Positions 43,541 through 52,504 of a DNA stretch of 64,000 nt are shown here, piece by piece (position 1 is the stretch's first letter; the number at the start of each line of letters is the position of its first letter). The DNA comes from Isochrysis galbana (taxonomy: Eukaryota; Haptophyta; Isochrysidales; Isochrysidaceae). Both the position numbers and the translations under genes were made by a program. The notes beneath the pieces are model-generated. The model had not been told where the DNA came from. It did not search any database and saw nothing but the letters and a program-made list of their open reading frames with translations. Location: assembly GCA_018136815.1 (NCBI GenBank), contig CM030932.1, positions 1,460,793 through 1,524,792 on the forward strand. Reading direction: 5' to 3'.

Positions 43541-46258
43541 CTACTGAGGCTTAACCCGGACCATCGAGCGAAGAAGCTTATGAATGTGCTCGTCCGATCC
43601 GCACTCTCCGCAGCCAGCCTCACACAGAAAGCGGATATATGGCTGACAGATGACGGGGTTGTGAGCACCGTCTCCCGTGCCATATTTCCAGGCTTCGCTG
43701 GCTGGAGTGCCAGGAGGAGCTTGAGGTCGGAAAGCGCAGAAGGCACAGCCGTTTTCGTTCGTCCATTCGGTGATTCCCCTATTGATATCGTCCGTCCGTG
43801 GAGTTTCCATTGAATTATCGGCCGGTCGGCACTTTGCTAGCGCCGCCGAGACCCTTGGGTGCTTGGCATAGCCTGCTACGGCCCAGAAGCGGGCTCGGGC
43901 CCGATTCCAAAGCTCGGGCGTCCACCGGGATACGCCCAAGTCAGGCGGTAGCCCTTGGCCGTTCGCCGGCGGATCGCAGCGACGGCTGGGCGGCCGAGAC
44001 GAGCCTCCCTTTCGACCGGGTGGATCGGTCAGTATAGCCGGCAACGGTGAGTTGGAGTGGTAACTTGCCGGCGGTGCAGCAGCCCGATAATCAGGCTTCG
44101 AAGCAGGCGAGTGTCCCTGTCCGCGAAGAGCTTCAGCCACGGTGGCTTGGACGGCTGCCTGCACGGCGGCGACCATGTCCGTGGTCGAAGCGGTCTTCTG
44201 GGACGAGGAAGTCTCGTTCTTTGCCTCGCCTGAGGCCTTAGTGCGTACGCTAGCCACGGTTTGCTTCGTCGAGGGTCGGGATTGATGACGCTTCACCCGG
44301 GCCTGCTCGTAAGGGCTGAGGTACCGTTGGCAGAGGTTGACGCACGAGAGCGCCGACCGACCTAGCTCGTGGTTCTCTACGCGGAAACGAGTCTCCGCGA
44401 GCACCTCCGCAAATTTAATAGCATTGTCGACGCCGCGCTGAGGATCAACCTTATCGTTCCGAATGATTTCCTCGAACCTCTGGTTGATCTCATGGGCCAT
44501 GTTTGGATGATCCCACACGTTGGTGGAGTCAACCGCGGAATCGCCAAGCTTGCGGATGTAGGCGCGAACCAAATTCTTGCTGAGCTCACATAGATCAGCG
44601 CCGGCCTCGCGCTCCCTCATGCGGTCCCACTCCATCGACGCCGAGTCTTTCGCGAAACCATCGGCCCCGTTTGCGAAGGTCCCGTCGCATTTGCGAAGAA
44701 GGACGTCAGCAGCGAGGACAGGATTGAGAGCGAGGGCCCGGTCCTCCACTAGATCGAGGAGGAAGGCGAAGATGCGAGAATTGCCGCTGGAATTGGCTCC
44801 GGCTGCCGCGAGGAGGGAGGTAAATATTTCGCGATGATCGCAGCCGAGCGCTAGTGCCCGCTCCAACGGCTTGATGAGAGTTAGCCGAAATTCGTTCCAG
44901 GCTGTCGCCGCGGTTTGAACGTTATCGGAGGCGAGGGCCTTTGGGAAGCGGAGCTCCGAAAGCTCTTTGCCCATCCTGACCTGATGGTGAAGGGTTTGCT
45001 CTGCTGAGAAGCGGCTACGCACCCATTTGAGCAAGTGGTCCTCCTCCATGAAAATTCGGCAATGCCAAACGTTGCCCGCCAGGGAGAGGTTGCTCTTCAA
45101 AATGGTATGGATGAGCTCATGCTCGTCGGAGTCGCGGTAAAGGGCGGCCAGATCGCGTGAGGGCAGGGCGAGGAGATTTTTCCACTCGCTTACAACTGCC
45201 TCTCGCTCATCCATCCCCACCGCAAGGCAGGGGTCGCGAGGGTGGCGGAACGGCACCACCGGGGTCGGGCCCCGGTGAGGGCTCTGATCCTGGCGGCGGG
45301 GTTCCGATTTGGAGGTCGGGTACGCCGACCGTGGAACCCTAGAAGCCGGAGAGGCGTGGCCCTTTGGGTCTAGAGCAGGAGGCTCGCCCATGGGTGGTTC
45401 CCTCTGAACCGGCCTAGCAGAATCCGCAGCCGCCTCGGTCCGATCCATGGACGGACTTGAAGCGGGCTCTTGGCGGGCTTGGAGTAGCTGAGTCAGGGCT
45501 TTGAACCCTGCTTCAACTTGATCCCGGAGAAGCCCCTCCCTCGCCTCTGCCGCGGCAAGGGATGAATGTAGGCGCTCCACAGCCCCTTTTAGGGTGTTGG
45601 TCTCCGCCTGAAGCCTTGCCATTTCCGCATCCTGACGCGCCGCGGCCGTCTCGATCGGGGTGATCTCTTGATCAAGGACCCCTTTTGATGACGGCGGGGC
45701 ATAGTCCCGGTAAGCGGGGCTTCGGAAGCTGATCCCCTCCCCTTCACCGACCTCAGACTCATCATCTCGAAGGTGAGGAGGGGGGTCAAACTGAATCAGA
45801 GGGAGGGGACCCTCCTCCACCTCATTGGCCAACTCAGCGACGCTGAAGTTGGCCTCATGCGGGAGAGGGTCATGCTCCACCATGGCCCGCTGTGATTGCA
45901 CCCGGTGGGTGCCGAAGGAAGCGGACAAATCCTCGCCATCCGCCACGAGCTGATCGGAGCCAGTCGTGGAGATAGCAGCCGGGGTGATGGGTGCCATTGG
46001 TGTAGCCTCAGAAGCCGTGGGATCACTCGGACATCCCACGGGAGCAAAAGCTGCAGCGGGCAGAGAAGGTTCCCTGAGGGGTTCCTCCTCTGCGGCCGAG
46101 GACGCAAGCTTCGATTTCGTGCTTGTCGAGTCGAGCGGAGCCGGAGGGCTCTGAGCCACTCCGTCGCGAGCAGCACCGGCGGCTAGCGCGGCGCTTTGGC
46201 CCTCCTCCCCACCGGGAGTCGGGTGAATGAAATTCTGGACTGGGTCGGGCAACCCCAT
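43541..46258 (-). CDS. gag: Retrotransposon Gag
   Basis: About 905 residues from the ATG at 46258 (MGLPDPVQNFIHPTPGG) to UAG at 43541-43543. The N-terminal third is acidic and low-complexity. A coiled coil (LQAETNTLKGAVERLHSSLAAAE) lies around residues 235-290. A helical capsid-like core (NEFRLTLIKPLERALALGCDHREIF and flanks) fills the middle. A basic Lys/Arg/Ser stretch follows, and the C-terminus has clustered cysteines (CAFC, then CEAGCGECGS) that may bind RNA in place of a CCHC knuckle. The open frame extends 55 codons upstream of the ATG without another ATG. Confidence 0.75.
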   Translation of the reverse strand: MGLPDPVQNFIHPTPGGEEGQSAALAAGAARDGVAQSPPAPLDSTSTKSKLASSAAEEEPLREPSLPAAAFAPVGCPSDPTASEATPMAPITPAAISTTGSDQLVADGEDLSASFGTHRVQSQRAMVEHDPLPHEANFSVAELANEVEEGPLPLIQFDPPPHLRDDESEVGEGEGISFRSPAYRDYAPPSSKGVLDQEITPIETAAARQDAEMARLQAETNTLKGAVERLHSSLAAAEAREGLLRDQVEAGFKALTQLLQARQEPASSPSMDRTEAAADSARPVQREPPMGEPPALDPKGHASPASRVPRSAYPTSKSEPRRQDQSPHRGPTPVVPFRHPRDPCLAVGMDEREAVVSEWKNLLALPSRDLAALYRDSDEHELIHTILKSNLSLAGNVWHCRIFMEEDHLLKWVRSRFSAEQTLHHQVRMGKELSELRFPKALASDNVQTAATAWNEFRLTLIKPLERALALGCDHREIFTSLLAAAGANSSGNSRIFAFLLDLVEDRALALNPVLAADVLLRKCDGTFANGADGFAKDSASMEWDRMREREAGADLCELSKNLVRAYIRKLGDSAVDSTNVWDHPNMAHEINQRFEEIIRNDKVDPQRGVDNAIKFAEVLAETRFRVENHELGRSALSCVNLCQRYLSPYEQARVKRHQSRPSTKQTVASVRTKASGEAKNETSSSQKTASTTDMVAAVQAAVQATVAEALRGQGHSPASKPDYRAAAPPASYHSNSPLPAILTDPPGRKGGSSRPPSRRCDPPANGQGLPPDLGVSRWTPELWNRARARFWAVAGYAKHPRVSAALAKCRPADNSMETPRTDDINRGITEWTNENGCAFCAFRPQAPPGTPASEAWKYGTGDGAHNPVICQPYIRFLCEAGCGECGSDEHIHKLLRSMVRVKPQ

Positions 46259-47380
46259 TTGGGTGTCTGGACGGGGAACGAACGGCGAACGAAGGGCTGT
46301 GGGGCGGCGAGGCGCTCCTAGCGGCCCTAGTGTGATGGGTTGTAAGAGATTGTTAGACCTACAAAGAACTCTTCCCTCAGGGAGGGAGCCTAGGCTGCTT
46401 GAGTGCAGCGACGCAGCGAACAACGACGGACAACGGAGCTGAGAACAACAGGTTACACCGACTCACGAACACACCGGAATCATTCACCCAAACAAAGCAA
46501 ATTATCAAGCAACCGCGACCCCAAATCACCGATAACTCAAACACGTCGCGAGAGACGGAGAGAGAGAGCGAGAGAGAGAGAGACTCCGCAGCGACGGCCG
46601 GAGCGTGTCTCCGTTGTAACTTCCCACGTAGCGGAGAGTCCGAAGGGGAGCGTCCTGTCGCGCGACCACGGCGATCACTTTGGATACAGATCGCGACGAG
46701 ATATCTTCACGACCGAATAAATCTTGCCGTTGAGCGTGAACCTTCTAGACGCTTCTAACGAACAACCCTGAGTAGCAACCAAGGGGAAGAAACACCAAAG
46801 GGGCCAAGGCTTGCATGTAACTTGCATCAAGGGGAAAGATTCCCTCACCTAGGAAGCAAACCTACACCGGTCTCCAAGGGGAGATGGCAAATTAAACCTC
46901 AAATCTCGAGCGGCTAGAGCAACCGACTCGCTCGCCAAAACCTTGACCGAGAAGAAAGAAGCAAGGACCTACAAGCCAAGGGTAGCGGACCTAGGGAATG
47001 TGAGAGGAAATTTCCGAACGCCAACGCCAAACGCCGAACGCGGGAAGGCAACGAAACCCTAACCAGGCCAAGCAGAACCTACGAAGAACAGGCCTGGACG
47101 ACAACGAAAGTGAGCAGGTCCCAAGAAAGAACCGGAACCCAACAAGAAACGACAAGCCTTGCAAGAAGCTAAACAAGCCTTCACAAGGTAACCTGAGAGC
47201 CTGAGACAAGCGCGCAGCGAGTGACAGGCGACCTGGCTCCTTTGGGTCAAGATTACCCGAAAGGAGGAAACCTGGAATCTAGACCTGACAAACAGGCTAG
47301 AAGGAACGAAACGAGAACTCGAATTCTAGATTGCTAGGGACGAACCCTACCAACCTAGGTATGCCTGAGCTTCACCGTGT
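46259..47380 (-). other. Retrotransposon leader and probable 5' LTR
   Basis: About 1.1 kb without coding potential, A-rich on the plus strand. It contains a short GA tract (about 46555-46590). It lies 5' of gag, where the LTR, primer-binding site and packaging leader belong. A sequence that could pair with a tRNA 3' end (GTAGCAACCA, about 46767-46776) is present but is not preceded by a recognisable LTR end. Confidence 0.4.
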
Positions 47381-47472
47381 GGCCGCACGGCGAAGGACCT
47401 GGAATCAAGAGCCTGGAAATCGCATCATCTGGGATGAATGCGACATGTAGGTGTGTAGCCCAGAATCTTCAG

Positions 47473-47646
47473 ATTTATTTTCTCGCCCCCCATGAGGGGA
47501 GTCAAGAGAGTGGGATGGGCGCGCGGCTCCCCTCCATGGGGACGAGTCATAACATTAGTGAGCCTAAGTCTTCCCAAGTATCTACGCCCGCTACCCAGGT
47601 CGATAGGCCGCGCTACGGACGCCTGGGTTGCCAAGGATGGAGCGTC
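47473..47646 (-). mobile_element. Retroposon A-module 5' fragment (degraded)
   Basis: CCCCCCATGAGGGGAGTCAAGAGAGTG and the degraded hairpin at 47542-47559 match the 5' end of the copies at 532 and 15834, in minus orientation. The flanking string CCAGAATCTTCAGATTT (about 47457 and 49228) may be a target duplication of an older insertion that later received the LINE. Confidence 0.45.
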
Positions 47647-47663
47647 TCAGGAGCCTCATCTAA

Positions 47664-49050
47664 AAAAAAACCTTTTAAAATTCTCGCCTCGCGCGTGGCA
47701 CTGGGTCGCATATCCGTAGCCACGCCCATACCCCTTCCTCTCCCTCACTTCCCGCCTTGCGGCAACTCCCCTTGTGCTCTACTTAGGGGCCCGGGTCCTG
47801 CGGGGTTCACGGGTTGGGCGGAGTGCGCCTGCCCTTAGCGGTGCGTGCACGCCTTCCTCCTACGCCGCTGAGTGACATGCATATCCTAGATGCTTTTTGG
47901 TCTGCGTCGTTATCTATGTCGTATTTTTGTTCGTGCCGTGGCTGCTGTCGGTCCCGTGTCCTTGTTTCCGATTGCATAGGAATGCCTCGCTGCTTTAGGC
48001 GAGCCTCTCAGCGAGGTCAAGCGCCTGTGCCACGAGGCTGAAGCTCTCGCCCAATTGTAGTCTACCTTTCTCATTCACAGTAAACGCGGGGGCGCTGTGT
48101 TCAGTAGGTTTTTTGAGTTTTGGTTTCCTTCCTTGGGCAGCCTTGCGGGTGCGCATGTGGCTGTGAGAGCCTGGTATAGCGAGACCTCTCACCAAGGTGG
48201 TAAACCTCACTAGTGTGGCTTCTATGACTGGTATGTAATGATACTTGTACGACTCAAATTCAACTCTATAGAAGTCTCTAAGTATATATTTCCACGCTAG
48301 TATATATAGCGTCTTTAAGCTGTCGGGGGTGCTCTCGCCAGGGTACGCGAAAAGTCTATCTTTGATTTGTTGTGCGTGCGACCTTCCGGGGCTAGGCGTG
48401 TAGTTGGTGATGGCGTCTATAGTGTCGAATATGTTTTTTGTCTCGGGGCACCACGCTAGGTGGCACGAGTCTTCTCTGTAGCGACGGCAAAATCTGCATG
48501 CTCCTGTTGGGCCTTCTGCGAATCTATTTCTCGTGCCTATTCTCCTGTGTGTAATGTGCTTGAAGTGCATGTGCTTGTCTACGTGTTTCAGCAGTGGCAG
48601 CGTATACAGTTTGGCTACCTGTTTCCTTTCGTCGCTCGTGATGTTTAGTCTCTTTCCCCATGCGGTTTTCGCCGCTTGTGGGTCGTTTTTCCGGGTTTTC
48701 TTGAGTATGGCTTTGGTGATGTCCGAGACCGTGATCGCATCTAGCGCGATTTTGCCTTTCTTTATGGCGTATTTGTCCGCTAGGGGGTATTCCATAAACC
48801 TCGGGCCCTTGAGGCCGCTCTCCCATCTTGCGGGAGGGTGATAAAGTTGGACCTCTTCTATTTCCGCTACGCTTCCAGTATCAGCTACCTCTCCCAGGTA
48901 GTCAGTTTCGGCATGTAGCCAAATGTTGTTAAATCTACTGACGTATTTGTCTCCCTCCGAGACTCTGATTTCGCTGACTTGTGTCGCGTCTTCTGGCTCT
49001 TGGGGTGGGATGCCGCTGTTTTTGTCTTTGTTCCCTCCGGTGTCCGGTGG
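47664..49050 (-). mobile_element. LINE copy 4 (5' truncated, with TSD)
   Basis: A 1387-bp minus-strand insertion flanked by the 17-bp direct repeat TCAGGAGCCTCATCTAA (47647-47663 and 49051-49067). It keeps the 3' UTR (47664-47994) and the C-terminal coding part (stop at 47995), with HITHRRIGTRNRF, the knuckle CRFCRRYREDSCHLAWC and the end DLAERLA. On the minus strand the 3' terminus is GAATTTTAAAAGG followed by about nine T. The 5' truncation together with the target duplication is the standard mark of target-primed reverse transcription. Confidence 0.85.
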
Positions 49051-49124
49051 TCAGGAGCCTCATCTAACATCTAAGCCTTATCAAATTCCTGTGGCAAGTC
49101 CCCATCTCCGCACAACCAGATGTG

Positions 49125-49182
49125 CATGAGAGATGCACTATGGATGGTACATCCATGAGAGATGCACTATGGATGGTACATC
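49125..49182. repeat. 29-bp tandem repeat (2 copies) with palindromes
   Basis: Two exact 29-bp units (49125-49153 and 49154-49182), each containing the arms ATGGATG and CATCCAT around GTA. Similar GATGGAT/ATCCATC palindromes occur at 2749-2811 inside retroposon copy 2. Confidence 0.75.
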
Positions 49183-49403
49183 CCATGATGATAGGCATCC
49201 ATCCATAATAGTCCCCCGGAGCTAGCAGTAGTCGCCAGAATCTTCAGATTTTTAATTTACCCTCATGATCCCGTGCGCTCGCCGTCGCCCAGCTTGTGGA
49301 GCGGGGCTGTACGATGACGGCCCGCATCGCGACGTAAGACTGCGACTTTCTTACAAGAAGTTTGACCACTCACCTTTTGAAAGCTTCTGAAACGCTTCAC
49401 ACC

Positions 49404-51758
49404 CTATTTCCACACACACCATGAACCATGAATAGCGGGTGCCGCCAACTGGGAAAAGATGGACGAGCTTAGTCCGCCAAGATTCACGCCCCCGCCGCCA
49501 TTACTAGTCAACCATACCCGTTCGTCTGCTGAAGTGGTACAGCCTATAGCCTCGCGCACTCCAAGCAGCATGCAACCTAGACATGGCGTTGACGAATGCG
49601 TTTCCAAGATGGCACCCTCGACGATGTTGGGAGGAGCAGTACTAGCGCCCACGTCGCCAGATGTGGACGAAGTTGGGTGGGTATAGGGGCAAGCGGCAAA
49701 ATCACGCGACATCGGCGTGGCACGAGGTGGTGGGGCAAGCGCAGGGAGAGCTTCGAGATCGGAAGTTGCTTGTCGTGTGGCAATTGGGCGGGTGCTTCCG
49801 TCACGTACATGCTCACCTTGAAGATACACAGATTGGACTTCTGTCTCCCTGTAGAAGCCCCCGGAGAATGTCAGGTCTTTGAATTGAAGCCTGTATGGGT
49901 GGTTGTCTTGGTCGTCTTGAACGATGATGGCACGCTCCCCAAGCCTCATTTCATGTAGAGACGCGGCTAGAACTACGACCTCGTCACCGATTGAAGGTCG
50001 GCTTCCGCGCCGCACCAGACGTACCGAGCTTTCGGAGTAGAAGTGGGGGCCGATCTCACCGTCTTCAACGAAGCGAAGTGCAAATGGCTGCAAGTCAAGG
50101 TCATCTTGCACAACTTCCGCATGTTGCCCTTGCCGCGCGTCCTTAGGTGCGATGACTTGCACGATATCCCCGAGTCGCGGCCGCTCACGGCTTAGGCGAG
50201 GATCTGATTTGGGGGCCCCGCCACCCCCCCTTGGCGAATTGCGAACCGAGTCACCCGCGGCAGCGCTAAGGCGTGAAAAGAGCGTCGCGAGCCCAGCGCC
50301 AACATTGACCCCCGGGGCACCTTCAGGAACGTTGTTGTGGGTGCGAAAAACTTGATCAAATCGACCAAGAAGGCGATTCACAACAGTCTCATGGGCCGCT
50401 ACCGAGCTCCTCGCGCCTATACCGCCGTTGCCAGGCGCAGGGGCCATTGCGGTCGGTGAGCCTCCACGATGAGCGGCGCGCTGGCCATTCCCGCCCACTT
50501 TCTCGGTCCAATGTTGAGGCGAGAAGAGGGTGCCGTTGCCGAAAACAAGCTTGTGCACTTGACCCAAATGCGAGCTTGCGCCGACACTCGGACGGGCATC
50601 GCTCGCACCAACCCTAGTGCTGACATTGGCCCTCGAATGTGAGGCGTTTTCCAAGCGACGAGCATAGCGCCGCCGCTTCTCGCCCTCAAGAGCCATCGCC
50701 TCAACAAAAAGCTCCTCGGACAAGGAATGCAAAGGCTCTGGCAATCGACGGACTACAGAGCTGCGCACGAAAACGCCATGTCGAGGGGCACAGCGGAAAT
50801 AGCGCACGCCAGCAACCTCGCCGTCGTGTATACCGGCGGGGATATCAAGAGCGACACCGATCCAAGGCCCCCCCGGTGCGAACGGCACTCTCTGAGCTAC
50901 ATGACGAACGGTGGCAACGAAGGTGTGCCATGTTCGAGGAGCGTCAGGCATGCCATGAGAAGGAATGAGTCGGTCCACAGAAACGCGATCGCCGGGTAGC
51001 AAGTCGTCTAATGGCCACGCGAAAGCCTTTGAGCTGTCCATGGCCCCGTTGCCCCAAGGCAAGCTTTCATCCGCATCGCTACCGGATACACGAACCAGGC
51101 TATGCCCACCGTCAGCTTGCGCGGGGTTGCCGGTAGTAGGGTCCGACGCCTCAATTGCCCCCAGCAGTGCCTCAAGCGGCAAGGAAGAGACTCCTTGCCC
51201 TTGCAGCCGAATCTTGTGACCTGCGGGGAAGACTTCGCCTGTAAGCCCAACCCTGAGACCGACGTGCCCAACGCGCAGCGTCACCACGTCATCTTCCACC
51301 GAAACGCGCCCTTGAGCCTCGACTCGAGGCGATGCGTCGTTCGGCGGCGGCGCGGCACTCTCCCTGATGCGCGCGACTGCTCGTGCATATGCCACCATCC
51401 AGCTGTCGCTCCGTTGGGCACGCTCTGCTCGGATTTCATCTCCATCCTCGCCATGGGAGGTATCATCTTGATATTTCTGCCGTGTCGCTGCCCTCACCGG
51501 GGTTGCAATTGGAATCCGGCGCAGAGCAAAGGCTCTTTGGGCCAAAGCCAGCTGTGACTCCAAATGCTTCCACCGAGACGTCAACGTGGGGAAGTTGATG
51601 CCATAGAGAAAAGTCGAGACTCGGCCCTTGTCGTGAGAGTTTGAAGCACTTGACGCACGCAACAAGCTGTTTGTTGGGGAGCCCTCAAGCGAGTGTACGC
51701 CGCCAAACAAACGACGTGTGCTAGCCTCGCGTATGGAAATGGCGGCAGTGATCGGCAT
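49404..51758 (-). CDS. CAP-Gly domain protein
   Basis: A single open frame of about 784 residues from the ATG at 51758. Residues about 270-340 carry a CAP-Gly domain (GPWIGVALDIPAGIHDGEVAGVRYF, then CAPRHGVFVRSSVVRRL); the usual GKNDG is GIHDG, while the hydrophobic groove and the FVR end are kept. CAP-Gly domains bind EEY/F tails of tubulin and EB proteins. Residues about 525-650 hold two tandem units of about 60 residues (GDIVQVIAPKDARQGQHAEVVQDDLD and GDEVVVLAASLHEMRLGERAIIVQDDQD), small beta-barrel-like repeats I cannot name. The rest is low-complexity. It is probably a microtubule-associated protein, perhaps of the flagellar apparatus. An upstream exon cannot be excluded. The EDEM-like gene lies 750 bp upstream on the same strand. 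Confidence 0.65.
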   Translation of the reverse strand: MPITAAISIREASTRRLFGGVHSLEGSPTNSLLRASSASNSHDKGRVSTFLYGINFPTLTSRWKHLESQLALAQRAFALRRIPIATPVRAATRQKYQDDTSHGEDGDEIRAERAQRSDSWMVAYARAVARIRESAAPPPNDASPRVEAQGRVSVEDDVVTLRVGHVGLRVGLTGEVFPAGHKIRLQGQGVSSLPLEALLGAIEASDPTTGNPAQADGGHSLVRVSGSDADESLPWGNGAMDSSKAFAWPLDDLLPGDRVSVDRLIPSHGMPDAPRTWHTFVATVRHVAQRVPFAPGGPWIGVALDIPAGIHDGEVAGVRYFRCAPRHGVFVRSSVVRRLPEPLHSLSEELFVEAMALEGEKRRRYARRLENASHSRANVSTRVGASDARPSVGASSHLGQVHKLVFGNGTLFSPQHWTEKVGGNGQRAAHRGGSPTAMAPAPGNGGIGARSSVAAHETVVNRLLGRFDQVFRTHNNVPEGAPGVNVGAGLATLFSRLSAAAGDSVRNSPRGGGGAPKSDPRLSRERPRLGDIVQVIAPKDARQGQHAEVVQDDLDLQPFALRFVEDGEIGPHFYSESSVRLVRRGSRPSIGDEVVVLAASLHEMRLGERAIIVQDDQDNHPYRLQFKDLTFSGGFYRETEVQSVYLQGEHVRDGSTRPIATRQATSDLEALPALAPPPRATPMSRDFAACPYTHPTSSTSGDVGASTAPPNIVEGAILETHSSTPCLGCMLLGVREAIGCTTSADERVWLTSNGGGGVNLGGLSSSIFSQLAAPAIHGSWCVWK

Positions 51759-52504
51759 GATGTCAGGATACGACGCGCCCCCCCAGAGCAAGAATTTTGA
51801 AGGTTGTACTACTGCTCGAGAGGCGAGAAGGCGTAACGTGCCCCAAAAGGGAGATAGGTGTACCTAGACAGAGCAATGCGCAGGTGGGGGGAGAACAAAC
51901 CGCGCGCCATGTCAGAGAACCACGCCCGCCATGCGGCGAGTTGTCGGTGCTTGTCTCACCTCGGATTTCTCACGGTGAACGGCAAGGGATTGAGACTGGC
52001 TGATAGATTCAAGTTCTCCTCGTGAGGCATCGACTTCAGCCTTTCCATGTCCATCCCTCTCGCCGCCTTCGAGTGGCAAAGAAGTGGCTTCTACAGTCGA
52101 TACGAGCTGAGAAGCGAGGCGGCGGTTGATGTTGGTTGCATCAGGTTCGTTAGCAAAGATACCAGCTCGTTGCTGCAGAAGGAGTGCGGGCGGTCATAAG
52201 GAGAGGTGGCTTCCGCGCTAGCATAGACCAATAGGCGTAGCAAATAGATGTGGGGGGGGGGGGGGGGGGGGAGGGGGGGGGGGGGGCATCTTCTTGTATA
52301 TATCAGCCTGTGTGCGTCTTGTGGGAGAGGAAGAGGCGCCACGAAGCTGCTTGCGGCTAGGGGGCGCAAAGGTGAAGAATGACGCGCGCGTGCTCTCGGC
52401 ATCGGCCGCCGGACAATACCGTGCGCATATGTGTGATGTCTTCTCTGATGAGAAGGTATGTGCCCCGGCCCACGTGCAGTGAATGTAGCGTGGTCCTCGG
52501 GCAC
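51759..52504. other. Spacer between CAP-Gly and EDEM-like genes, with poly-G tract
   Basis: No gene. At 52252-52286 the plus strand has 20 G, one A and 14 G, which can form a G-quadruplex or stall polymerase. It lies in what should be the promoter region of the CAP-Gly gene or the 3' flank of the EDEM-like gene. Confidence 0.6.

Larger units (their letters stand above)
37374..47380 (-). mobile_element. Ty3/gypsy-type LTR retrotransposon carrying a DNA methyltransferase
   Basis: Minus-strand element of at least 9 kb: non-coding 5' leader and presumed LTR (about 47380-46259), gag (46258-43541), an in-frame UAG, then pol with a methyltransferase domain, aspartic protease, reverse transcriptase and RNase H down to the gap at 37373. 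The RT-RNase H order and sequence (PYLDDVGIWS, then KTDGASKLGIAG) place it with Ty3/gypsy-like elements. Frames are open for almost 9 kb, so the insertion is recent. LTR edges are not visible because the partner end lies in or beyond the gap; the right boundary is my estimate. Confidence 0.85.

Noticed and set aside
46755..46785. Possible tRNA primer-binding site of the retrotransposon
   Set aside because: A sequence ending AGCAACCA is present, but no LTR terminus (CA) lies next to it and no partner LTR is visible, so it is not called.
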